Counted from the stretch's first letter, positions 1-5,914 are shown. The stretch: DNA of 10,124 nt from Candidatus Equibacterium intestinale (GCA_018064305.1 JAGHVP010000247.1:1-10124); one strand, 5' to 3'. The notes: generated by a model from the sequence alone, not told the origin. Translations and numbers: made by a program.

Positions 1-291
1 CCCGTCCAGGCCGGAAAGTCAGACTCTATCTGCCACGGCACGCTCACATTCTCATGCTGGTTCAATGCCTGCGCGCATACATTCGGCAAATCTGCGGCTG
101 CATCTGGCTCACCAGACGGAGGCTCAGGCATGTCAATCGACACAGCAATACCCCAGGCCTATTCAAACGGCCAGGATATCGCCGTCCACATCAGCCCCAA
201 TTTCGTAGACTACTGGGGCGAATTTTTCAGCGGCTATCTCCGCCCCACACTCAGAAGCGTGCGCTGTGTAAGAATTCCTTCCGCTGAATAA
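1..291 (+). CDS. 3' end of a secreted/surface protein, FISUMP-like C-terminus (partial)
   Basis: Frame 1 is open from the left edge to a TAA at 289-291, giving the last 96 residues of a protein whose start lies outside the window. It has no internal start needed for the reading and its amino-acid use is normal. The fragment is rich in Gly, Ser and aromatic residues and has four Cys. It contains SYxxG-like turns and ends with RSVRCVRIPSAE. An 'RxVRCVR' ending is common in Bacteroidales extracytoplasmic proteins of the FISUMP/DUF4906 kind, and the large lipoprotein at the other end of this window ends similarly (LPVRCVK). That it is coding is well supported; the family assignment is a guess from a short tail. 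The next gene begins 56 nt downstream behind its own promoter-like box, so this gene probably ends its transcript here, although I see no hairpin terminator. Confidence 0.7.
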   Translation, partial: PVQAGKSDSICHGTLTFSCWFNACAHTFGKSAAASGSPDGGSGMSIDTAIPQAYSNGQDIAVHISPNFVDYWGEFFSGYLRPTLRSVRCVRIPSAE

Positions 292-304
292 TCAGAAAAA
301 ATGA

Positions 305-312
305 TATCTTTG
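305..312 (+). promoter_or_regulatory. Bacteroidales -7 promoter box for the TM2 gene
   Basis: TATCTTTG matches the Bacteroidota -7 consensus TAnnTTTG exactly and lies 35 nt before the ATG of the TM2 gene, in a short AT-rich gap. Transcription would start near position 319, giving a leader of about 30 nt. I find no clear TTTG -33 box at the expected 19-21 nt spacing upstream, so the call rests on the -7 box and its position. Confidence 0.6.
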
Positions 313-347
313 CAATCAAACATTCAAACCTAATAACAAACAGTATT

Positions 348-740
348 ATGAAAAAATTCTTTTTTGTAATCGTTGCTCTCGTAGCAGGCGCAATCTCAAT
401 GAATGCAGCCAATTACACTGTTGACGACGCTTCCATCGACGCATTGTTCGAAAATGCAGAAATGGTCGAGGCTTCTGCAGCAGCAGAGACAGCAGCCGCC
501 TTCACTTCAGGCAGCAACACCACCATCATCGCATGGGTTATCGACACCATCGGTCTCGGTTACTTCGGAATCCACCGCATGATTCTCGGTTCAACCAACC
601 TGATGTGGCTCATCTACACCATCACAGCCGGCGGTATCTTCGGTATCGTTCCCCTGGTTGACTGGGTTGTGCTGCTCATTGACGTTGTCAACGGCTCTGA
701 CTCTTACATCGGCAATCCTAAATTCCTGATGTGGGCATAA
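348..740 (+). CDS. TM2 domain-containing protein with signal peptide
   Basis: A 130-aa protein. Residues 1-21 form a signal peptide (MKK start, hydrophobic FFFVIVALVAGAI core, cleavage near MNA-A). Residues 22-57 are a short acidic, Ala-rich segment. Residues 58-112 are a TM2 domain: a first helix running into GLGYFGIHRMILG, then a second helix through GGIFGIVPLVDWVVLLIDVV with the usual buried Asp (D105). The tail ends YIGNPKFLMW, which I recognise from small Bacteroidales TM2 proteins of this design. The biochemical role of bacterial TM2 proteins is not established; the domain is a two-helix hairpin in the membrane. This gene has its own promoter-like box and leads a row of five exported proteins. 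The next gene starts within a few nucleotides of its stop, with a terminator hairpin right after. Confidence 0.92.
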   Translation: MKKFFFVIVALVAGAISMNAANYTVDDASIDALFENAEMVEASAAAETAAAFTSGSNTTIIAWVIDTIGLGYFGIHRMILGSTNLMWLIYTITAGGIFGIVPLVDWVVLLIDVVNGSDSYIGNPKFLMWA

Positions 741-745
741 CTGCT

Positions 746-1459
746 ATGACAACACGGAAAACTGTGATGAGGCCGCTCGGCCTCATCATTTTTTTAAGCT
801 TTGCACTTCCTCTGGGAGCACAGCAGCGGGTTTCTGCCGATGTAACCGTGAAACAGGTACAGAACGGCAGGGCAAGCACCACCACCAAAAGCGTCTGCTG
901 CACGAATGACGGCCGTATGGTGGCCATCACCAAGACCAAGGAGGGGAAACTTTATATATTCACCAACATACATGGTGAAACGCGCATCTACAATCAGGCG
1001 CGCAACGAAGTGATGTCCGACAACAGCGGATCGGTCACCTCGACCGACGAGCTCCTTCAAGTGTTCCTCCTGCAGAGGATCGACGATATGGGCTTCACAA
1101 GTCTGGGATACGACCTGGTGAAGACAGAGCACGAAGGCTCAAACCTCATAAAGATCTTCGAGCCGAAGAACAAGGCGGCACAGTGCGCCCGCATCAAGCT
1201 GGTGATGCAGGACTACCTCCCCATATACTGTGCATATCTCGACCGAAAGGGGAAAGTGATAACAAAGACATACTATTCGAAGTATGAACTCACCGACCGA
1301 TTTATGTTCCCCCACAGAGTTACCGAAGTCACATATCTCAACGCAAAGGACTCTGTAGTGAAGCTCGACCTCTATTCCAATATAAAGGTCAACACCCCCG
1401 ACCCCGCGTTCGACATCACAATTCCAGCCGACGCTAAAATCATCACAACAGCAAAATAA
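746..1459 (+). CDS. Exported LolA-fold-like periplasmic protein
   Basis: A 237-aa reading from ATG 746. Other possible starts are GTG 731 (overlapping the TM2 stop) and ATG 767, which gives a tighter signal peptide (MRPLGLIIFLSFALPLGAQ) but whose start codon lies inside the arm of a strong hairpin. I prefer 746 because it sits 5 nt after the TM2 stop, suits coupled translation and leaves the hairpin inside the coding region. After the signal peptide the protein is mostly alternating beta strands, with NIHGETRIYN, a helix around TDELLQVFLLQRIDDMG, strands with KLVMQDYLPIYCAYLDRKG, and an ending PDPAFDITIPADAKII. This pattern resembles the LolA/outer-membrane-lipoprotein-sorting superfamily (a half-barrel that holds lipid or lipoprotein), which often ends with a 'F.i..P..a.vi' strand. 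I see no diagnostic residue, so the fold call is moderate and the substrate unknown. The next gene follows after 8 nt. Confidence 0.7.
   Translation: MTTRKTVMRPLGLIIFLSFALPLGAQQRVSADVTVKQVQNGRASTTTKSVCCTNDGRMVAITKTKEGKLYIFTNIHGETRIYNQARNEVMSDNSGSVTSTDELLQVFLLQRIDDMGFTSLGYDLVKTEHEGSNLIKIFEPKNKAAQCARIKLVMQDYLPIYCAYLDRKGKVITKTYYSKYELTDRFMFPHRVTEVTYLNAKDSVVKLDLYSNIKVNTPDPAFDITIPADAKIITTAK
765..795 (+). terminator. Strong intrinsic terminator/attenuator inside the start of the LolA-like gene
   Basis: TGATGAGGCC at 765-774, loop GCTC at 775-778, then the perfect complement GGCCTCATCA at 779-788, followed by seven T at 789-795. This is a textbook factor-independent terminator with a 10-bp stem and tetraloop. 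It sits 25 nt after the TM2 stop codon, as expected for the end of the TM2 transcript. It also lies within codons 7-17 of the downstream gene, covering its signal-peptide n-region and the alternative ATG at 767. It would therefore attenuate the four genes behind it unless ribosomes entering at 746 melt the stem. Confidence 0.88.
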
Positions 1460-1467
1460 GACATACG

Positions 1468-2658
1468 ATGCACAGAGCGCTGAAGGTCATACTAGCAGTG
1501 GCGATTGCTCTTTCTGCAACAGGCAGAACCGCGCTGCTTGCACAACCAGAGCACTGGCCCGACTCAGGCAGCCTGTACATCCGCGCAACCGACGCCATAG
1601 CGCGTCAGACTGGTGCCGGGCGCTCCTTCTCCCCTGCATCGAACTACTACCTGCCGGCAGCCGTGAGCCGTTTCGGCATCATTGGCGGCATTCTGTCTAC
1701 TTTCGACCGCATCAACCGCAGCGGACGCATAGGGATGGCCGCCCAGAACGACTCGTTCCGCGACCCTTCCGACCACCGTCTGCACGAAGGTTTCGAAGCA
1801 TACAGTTTCAAAAGCATCACGGAAGCCGGTCGGCAGCCCATCCATATAGAAATACCACCCGTCGCCCCGGGCCGCAGCAACGCCGGCAGCGACTGGTCGT
1901 TCATAAACTACCTCCTGGAATCGGGTATGAAGCGCGATGCTGCGGCAATCCTATTCCAGGATGGAATATACGCCCCGTCAGACACGCTCAGCTATCTCCG
2001 CGGTCTGACTGCCTATTATCTGAAAGATTTCGGCACTGCATCGTATTACCTGGGCAGTGTAGGACAGACCTCCCCTCTTTTCGACCAGGCCTTTTTCCAC
2101 TCAACCGCTTCGCTGATGGAGCTTGGATGCAATGCTCAGTCCATTGCGTTGCTGGAAGGCTACAACGGAGCCCGCAACGACCTCAAGAGGCTGCAGCTTG
2201 AAGCAGCATCGCTTATGGAAGATGACTTTTCAGGATACCTGAACTATTCCGGCTCCGCTTCGGAAGCCACCTCATACTCCGTAATGCAGGCGGAACAGTC
2301 CCTTGCAAGAATCTACTCCGACCGCACCGCTGCAAAAGAGAAAAAGCCGTGGATAGCCGCCACCGACTCTGCCATTATCCCGGGTCTGGGCAAAGTGTAT
2401 GCGGGCAACCTGTCCGAAGGTATCGCCTCTTTCCTGGTGGTAGGTTCGTTCGGGGCAGTCACAGCCGAATGCATCTCTAAAAAAGGATGCGGCGACTGGC
2501 GCAGCATCACCTTCGGTGCCCTGGGGGCACTCTTCTATCTTGGCAATATCTACGGCAGCTATTTTTCTGTCGAACGCATAAACACTTACACCCATGAAGC
2601 TCAGAACCAGGCTATTATGTACAATATCCACGTTCCTCTGCGCTCTGTTCTCCGCTAG
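1468..2658 (+). CDS. Exported protein: cysteine-less YidD-like segment, helical repeats, PGLG membrane hairpin
   Basis: A 396-aa protein. Residues 1-25 are a signal peptide ending LLAQ. Residues about 47-86 resemble the YidD family (PF01809): GRSFSPASNYYLPAAV lines up with the family's CRFYPSCSxYxxxAI, followed by SRFGIIGGILSTFDRINRSGR against the family's G-x-x-x-G-x-x-L-x-x-x-R-I-x-R-C. All three family Cys positions are replaced (G51, A57, S85). Residues about 143-285 look alpha-helical and TPR-like (INYLLESGMKRDAAAILFQ, YLRGLTAYYLKDFGTASYYL). Residues 297-366 form a membrane hairpin opened by DSAIIPGLGKVYAGNLSEG, with helices near 316-334 and 347-366; this resembles TM2/DUF5683-type domains. 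YidD proper is a cytoplasmic-side helper of YidC membrane insertion; with a signal peptide this domain would face the periplasm. Its last 65 nt overlap the start of the next gene. The architecture is read by eye; the function is unknown. Confidence 0.82.
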   Translation: MHRALKVILAVAIALSATGRTALLAQPEHWPDSGSLYIRATDAIARQTGAGRSFSPASNYYLPAAVSRFGIIGGILSTFDRINRSGRIGMAAQNDSFRDPSDHRLHEGFEAYSFKSITEAGRQPIHIEIPPVAPGRSNAGSDWSFINYLLESGMKRDAAAILFQDGIYAPSDTLSYLRGLTAYYLKDFGTASYYLGSVGQTSPLFDQAFFHSTASLMELGCNAQSIALLEGYNGARNDLKRLQLEAASLMEDDFSGYLNYSGSASEATSYSVMQAEQSLARIYSDRTAAKEKKPWIAATDSAIIPGLGKVYAGNLSEGIASFLVVGSFGAVTAECISKKGCGDWRSITFGALGALFYLGNIYGSYFSVERINTYTHEAQNQAIMYNIHVPLRSVLR

Positions 2659-3412
2659 CGCGCAGGATACCGCAAGGATTGCAGCAAGCCTGTTCGACCA
2701 AGGCGAATGGGCCCTTGCAGCGGCATACTACGAAAAGCTGGCATACGAAGATGCCGCACAGGCACCGGATGCCCTGGAGAAAAAGGCGCGCTGCTACATC
2801 AACCTCAACTCTTTCGATGAGGCGGCGTCTACCCTCGAGCGCATCCCGATGCGCAGCATACCTGCTGAAGAAAGGTGCGCACTGCTGCATGAAAAGGCAC
2901 TTGCAAACCATCTGGCCGGCAACAGCGAAAGTGCCGCCACCTATCTTGACGAAGCATTCGCACTCGACTCCCTGTCAGGAAACATGCTTCTCTCCTCACT
3001 CATATATAACGAATGCTACCGCTTCAATGACGGACTCCGCTGCATCCGCCGCCACCTCCGCACTACCGGAGCCGATGCCAGGACATACCGTGACGTGGCA
3101 AACCTCTACGAAAAGACGCCGCGCCGGCACAGTGAAAACACGGCACTGGTGCTTTCCATCATTCCGGGACTGGGGCATTTCTATAACGGAGCATGGGAGG
3201 AAGGTGCGCTGAGCCTTGCGCTGAACGGCATAGTCATAACTTTCGGAGCCGCACAGGCGGCGGGAAAGATGTTTGTATCGGCCATTCTCGGTGCCGGCAT
3301 TCCACTCACATACACCTATATGGGCGGCAACAGCCGCGCTGTGGAGCTGGTTGAAGAGCGCAACACTGCAAAAATCTCTGAGTTCAACTTCAAACTGATT
3401 TCTCTTTTGTAG
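2594..3412 (+). CDS. Exported TPR protein with C-terminal PGLG (TM2/DUF5683-like) membrane hairpin
   Basis: A 272-aa protein. Residues 1-23 are a clear signal peptide ending SASAQ; the next Met is residue 86, so the start at 2594 is firm even though it overlaps the previous gene by 65 nt in another frame. Residues about 26-127 hold TPR-like helix pairs (ASLFDQGEWALAAAYYEKLA, CYINLNSFDEAASTLERIP, ALANHLAGNSESAATYLDEA) and more helices run to about 175. Residues 182-245 are a membrane hairpin starting TALVLSIIPGLGHFYNGAWE, with hydrophobic helices near 203-222 and 227-244. The PGLGxxYxGxxxEG signature is shared with the preceding gene product, so the two are probably related or partner proteins that hold periplasmic repeat domains at the inner membrane. 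The M15 peptidase gene follows after 12 nt. Partners and substrate are unknown. Confidence 0.85.
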   Translation: MKLRTRLLCTISTFLCALFSASAQDTARIAASLFDQGEWALAAAYYEKLAYEDAAQAPDALEKKARCYINLNSFDEAASTLERIPMRSIPAEERCALLHEKALANHLAGNSESAATYLDEAFALDSLSGNMLLSSLIYNECYRFNDGLRCIRRHLRTTGADARTYRDVANLYEKTPRRHSENTALVLSIIPGLGHFYNGAWEEGALSLALNGIVITFGAAQAAGKMFVSAILGAGIPLTYTYMGGNSRAVELVEERNTAKISEFNFKLISLL

Positions 3413-3424
3413 ATTTGCGCCCCG

Positions 3425-4279
3425 ATGAAACATTTGCGCAGAATCATATCACTTGCAGCAACGGTCTGCCTCCCGCTGCTTCTGGCGGCACAGGGGCATC
3501 CGGTCACCCGTGACTTCCTCATGGGGCGCACACATTACGAAGAAGACACCTGCTTTGTACCCATAAGCCGCGGATACACCCGCCTCGCACTGGAGTACTC
3601 CTACATACAGAAAGAGACCTACGCTGCATATCTGAAGATGCGTCAGGCCGCACAGGATGACGGAATCACGCTGAACGTCACCTCTGCCTCACGCAACTTC
3701 TGGGTACAGAAATACATCTGGGAGCAGCGCTGGCAGAGAAACAGCAGCCTGCCTGGTCCGGAACGCATTGTCAGAAGCCTGCAGTACATCTCGATGCCTG
3801 GCACATCGCGCCATCACTGGGGCACCGACATGGATTTCTGCAGCAAGGAGCTTGCCTTCTGGCAGAGTGAAAAAGGGCGGCGCACCTACAGCTGGCTCAA
3901 AGAAAATGCAGGCCGCTTCGGTTTCTTCCAGCCGTATACGTCAAAAGCCGGCGGACGCACCGGTTATGAAGAGGAAAAGTGGCACTGGAGCTACGCCCCG
4001 CTTGCAGACATCTATACGGAAGCCTACCGCACAATGATATCTCCCGATGATATCAGCGGGTTCGCAGGAGCGCACGAAGCCGCTGACATAAACATCATTG
4101 GCCTGTATGTGTGCGGAATACAGAACGAAGATTATATCCCTCCGGTTCCGGAGGTGAGCGACAAAGGGCTGTTCAAAGCCCTGCCCCTATTTCAGGAAAA
4201 CAAAGAAGACAGCAAGCACCAGACATCCAAAGGCGGCGATGTGGTTCCACTGAATAGGCTGGTTCTTGAAGACAAGTGA
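3425..4279 (+). CDS. M15 family D-alanyl-D-alanine carboxypeptidase (VanY type), exported
   Basis: A 284-aa protein with a signal peptide (residues 1-22, cleavage near LLAAQ). Peptidases of this family are zinc enzymes that remove the terminal D-Ala from peptidoglycan stem peptides in the periplasm. The fold core is visible: the TSASRNF strand near residues 86-92 (R90 is the usual substrate-binding Arg), zinc ligands H130 and D137 in SRHHWGTDMDF (SxHxxGxxxD pattern), and catalytic E184 with zinc ligand H187 in EKWHWSY. All catalytic positions are present, so it should be active. It is the last gene of the run that begins with the TM2 gene and suggests that the module touches the cell wall. 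Residues 255-284 are hydrophilic, look non-conserved and are encoded opposite the 3' end of the DUF486 gene, so this tail may be a late extension. Confidence 0.93.
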   Translation: MKHLRRIISLAATVCLPLLLAAQGHPVTRDFLMGRTHYEEDTCFVPISRGYTRLALEYSYIQKETYAAYLKMRQAAQDDGITLNVTSASRNFWVQKYIWEQRWQRNSSLPGPERIVRSLQYISMPGTSRHHWGTDMDFCSKELAFWQSEKGRRTYSWLKENAGRFGFFQPYTSKAGGRTGYEEEKWHWSYAPLADIYTEAYRTMISPDDISGFAGAHEAADINIIGLYVCGIQNEDYIPPVPEVSDKGLFKALPLFQENKEDSKHQTSKGGDVVPLNRLVLEDK

Positions 4280-4558
4280 CACAATCACTGTAAATATCGT
4301 AAGAGAGAGTACCTCCTGTATCACCTTGAGCTGCATGAGGTTGAACGGACCGCCGTTTATGTTTGAACCTATGCGGTTTGCGGGTATCATGAAGAAGTAT
4401 TCCAGAAGTGCCACACCCCACGACATCAGTATTATGACAACGAGAGGCCAGTCCTTTGCAGCCGGTACTATTTCAGGAAGTTTCAGCTGACCGTACCATG
4501 CGAATGTCATGAATACGTTCGATACACACAAGAGAATGATTGTCCAGATTGCCTGCAT
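4187..4558 (-). CDS. DUF486 (DMT-like) small integral membrane protein
   Basis: A 123-aa protein with four hydrophobic helices (about 3-21, 38-58, 80-98 and 103-121). It carries the conserved marks of the DUF486 family: SNVFMTFAWYGQLK after helix 1, FFMIPANRIGS after helix 2, and FNLMQLKVIQEVLSL before helix 3. The family is related to small drug/metabolite transporter proteins but has no proven substrate. The longer reading back to 4627 would run through the preceding terminator hairpin and the -7 box, so I take ATG at 4558, which gives the usual family length. The gene is alone on this strand, has its own promoter-like box, and its last 30 codons overlap the M15 gene tail head to head. Confidence 0.93.
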   Translation of the reverse strand: MQAIWTIILLCVSNVFMTFAWYGQLKLPEIVPAAKDWPLVVIILMSWGVALLEYFFMIPANRIGSNINGGPFNLMQLKVIQEVLSLTIFTVIVSLVFKNQPIQWNHIAAFGCLVLAVFFVFLK

Positions 4559-4588
4559 TGTCTGATTGATTATTTTTTTTTGCGCCGG

Positions 4589-4596
4589 CAAATATA
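4589..4596 (-). promoter_or_regulatory. -7 promoter box for the DUF486 gene
   Basis: On the minus strand this reads TATATTTG, an exact TAnnTTTG match, 30 nt before the chosen ATG at 4558. It begins one base after the T-tract of the terminator of the upstream DUF6515 gene, so the two elements abut. No TTTG -33 box is present at the usual spacing because that stretch is occupied by the terminator stem. Confidence 0.6.
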
Positions 4597-4624
4597 TAAA
4601 AAAATAGCGCCTCGCGGCGCTATT
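4597..4624 (-). terminator. Intrinsic terminator of the DUF6515 gene
   Basis: On the minus strand a perfect 9-bp stem, AATAGCGCC, loop GCGA, GGCGCTATT (plus-strand positions 4624 down to 4603), is followed by a run of T to 4598. It begins 17 nt after the TAA of the DUF6515 gene. It separates that gene from the DUF486 gene on the same strand. Confidence 0.92.
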
Positions 4625-4641
4625 CAATTTTAAGAATATTA

Positions 4642-5796
4642 TTACAAGTTGCTTACAACTTCGAAGTAGATGTTTCCATCAACCACTGCGGTCTTAAACA
4701 GGATGTTGTCAACCTTGTAGTAAGTTTCACCACCTACGACAATCTCTTCATAATCTTCAGGTATCTCAGTTACCAGGGCTCCGATAGGAGCTTCGATCAC
4801 TACATATTCGTTACCTTCAAGGATGTAGAAGACACCGTCGTTGTAATAGTAGTTCACGTTGTCTGCAGCGTAGCTCATCTCGTTGGCGTTCCTTACCACG
4901 TATGAGGTGTTGACTGCGGCGTATGCCCTTGCAAGTTCAGCTGCCCTTTCGGCTCTTCTGATATCGTTGATCACAGTGTTGACCCAGATACGTGCCAGGG
5001 TGTAGTTGAACATTGCAACTGCAATGCGCTCACCGAAGGGAGGTCTTACGATGATGTAGTCTCCGCGGTAGCGGCGGTACCAGATGCCTCCGTAGTTGTA
5101 GTACTTATGACCTCTGTATCTTACCACGCGTGCTCCGAAAGGAATGTCGTGGATACGGTAGCCGTAGTTGTGATGGCCGATGTGATAAGGAGCTATCATA
5201 GGACGGTCATTCACGTAAGGATGGTGCCAGTGTCCCATGTCGGCACGGGGTGCCACGTGGTTGTTCATGTGCACTGCGTTGTTGCTGACATGCATTTCAG
5301 CCTTGCCGTTGTTTGAGGTGTGCATTTCGTTGCGTGCCGCATTTACGCTGCGGTTCACGTATACATTGCGGCTTACTGATGCAGAGCCTGCTGAGCGGAC
5401 AGCCGAGCTGTTGTTTGCAGCTGCCTTCACATTCGCAGAGCTGCTGCGGCTTACGTTTGCGCTGCGGCTTGCTGATGCAGAGCCTGCTGAGCGGACAGCC
5501 GAGCTGTTGTTTGCAGCTGTCTTCACATTCGCAGAGCTGCTGCGGCTTACGTTTGCACTGCGGCTTACTGACGCTGATGAGCTGCCGGCAATTGCAGAAG
5601 TGCTGCGGCTCACTGATGCAGCGCCGCGGGAATTGTTTGCAGCAGAGCGAGAGACACTGCCGGCATTGCTGCGGACAATTTCAGTAGCGTGGTTTGAAGA
5701 ATTTGAAACTCTTCTTTGTCCCCATGCCTCGTTGCCAAGGGTTGCAAACATCACTAAGATGCTGAGGACAAATGCAAATCTTACAGTTCTTTTCAT
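4642..5796 (-). CDS. DUF6515 family exported protein with Ser/Ala/Asn/Arg repeat domain
   Basis: A 384-aa protein starting at ATG 5796, which gives a clean signal peptide (MKRTVRF then a hydrophobic core, cleavage near AWGQ, residue 27). An upstream in-frame ATG at 5862 would put 22 hydrophilic residues before it and overlap the promoter, so I reject it. Residues 28-158 are low complexity, built from SRSANVSRSSSANV and ANNSSAVRSAGSAS units, including two 32-aa copies. Residues 159-216 are rich in His, Asn and Met (MHVSNNAVHMNNHV, HWHHPY, HIGHHNYGYRIHD). The DUF6515 part has two related modules, HKYYNYGGIWYRRYRGDYII...PPFG (230-255) and NYYYNDGVFYILEGNEYVVI...PIGA (315-340), then GETYYKVDNILF (356-367). 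The domain has no assigned function; such proteins are envelope-exposed. The gene is monocistronic, with its own promoter-like box and strong terminator. Confidence 0.9.
   Translation of the reverse strand: MKRTVRFAFVLSILVMFATLGNEAWGQRRVSNSSNHATEIVRSNAGSVSRSAANNSRGAASVSRSTSAIAGSSSASVSRSANVSRSSSANVKTAANNSSAVRSAGSASASRSANVSRSSSANVKAAANNSSAVRSAGSASVSRNVYVNRSVNAARNEMHTSNNGKAEMHVSNNAVHMNNHVAPRADMGHWHHPYVNDRPMIAPYHIGHHNYGYRIHDIPFGARVVRYRGHKYYNYGGIWYRRYRGDYIIVRPPFGERIAVAMFNYTLARIWVNTVINDIRRAERAAELARAYAAVNTSYVVRNANEMSYAADNVNYYYNDGVFYILEGNEYVVIEAPIGALVTEIPEDYEEIVVGGETYYKVDNILFKTAVVDGNIYFEVVSNL
5371..5562 (-). repeat. Two tandem 96-nt copies inside the DUF6515 gene
   Basis: Positions 5371-5466 and 5467-5562 are adjacent 96-nt copies that differ at only three bases by my alignment. 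Each encodes a 32-residue unit containing the SANVSRSSSANVK and AANNSSAVRSAGSAS motifs. A further partial unit begins at 5563, and shorter related pieces continue to about 5610. The unit is a multiple of three, so gain or loss of copies keeps the reading frame. Confidence 0.93.
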
Positions 5797-5824
5797 GATC
5801 TTAGTGTTATTGGAATTGTTAGTA

Positions 5825-5839
5825 ATACGTACGTCGTAT
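5825..5839. promoter_or_regulatory. Inverted repeat in the leader of the DUF6515 gene
   Basis: ATACG at 5825-5829 and CGTAT at 5835-5839 are perfect inverted arms around TACGT. It lies between the promoter-like box at 5860-5867 and the ATG at 5796, so it falls in the predicted leader. It could be an operator or a small RNA stem; the arms are short and chance is possible. Confidence 0.3.
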
Positions 5840-5859
5840 GTATTTAGCAACAGGTGTGC

Positions 5860-5867
5860 CAAAAATA
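5860..5867 (-). promoter_or_regulatory. -7 promoter box for the DUF6515 gene
   Basis: On the minus strand this reads TATTTTTG, an exact TAnnTTTG match, 63 nt before the ATG at 5796. A TTTG lies upstream on the same strand at 5885-5882, but at 14 nt spacing rather than the usual 19-21. The predicted leader is about 55 nt. Confidence 0.55.
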
Positions 5868-5893
5868 AAGAATGCGTTTAGCAAATAGTTTTG

Positions 5894-5901
5894 TACCTTT
5901 G
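5894..5901 (+). promoter_or_regulatory. -7 promoter box for the metallopeptidase operon
   Basis: TACCTTTG is an exact match to TAnnTTTG, 40 nt before the ATG at 5942. An overlapping second match, TAGTTTTG, lies just upstream at 5886-5893. It is divergent to the DUF6515 promoter box 26 nt away. The predicted start near 5908 gives a leader of about 34 nt that holds the inverted repeat at 5915-5932. Confidence 0.65.
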
Positions 5902-5914
5902 TAGAATATCACAA

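Noticed and set aside
3410..3417. TAGATTTG, a -7-like box overlapping the stop of the TPR/PGLG gene
   Set aside because: It would start the transcript at or beyond the M15 start codon and has no -33 box; it looks like chance in an operon gap.
4035..4055. TGATATC/GATATCA inverted repeat
   Set aside because: Lies deep in the M15 coding region, AT-rich and with no regulatory context; probably chance.
4165..4182. AGGGCT/AGCCCT hairpin with 6-nt loop near the end of the DUF486 gene
   Set aside because: Only a 6-bp stem without a T-tract on either strand, inside the peptidase coding region; too weak to call a terminator.
4559..4627. Upstream extension of the DUF486 frame by 23 residues
   Set aside because: It would translate through the terminator stem of the previous gene and its own promoter box, and exceeds the usual family length.
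5237..5881. Plus-strand open frame of 214 codons with repeats, opposite the DUF6515 gene
   Set aside because: It mirrors the tandem repeats of the DUF6515 gene, which has a signal peptide, family motifs, promoter-like box and terminator on the other strand.
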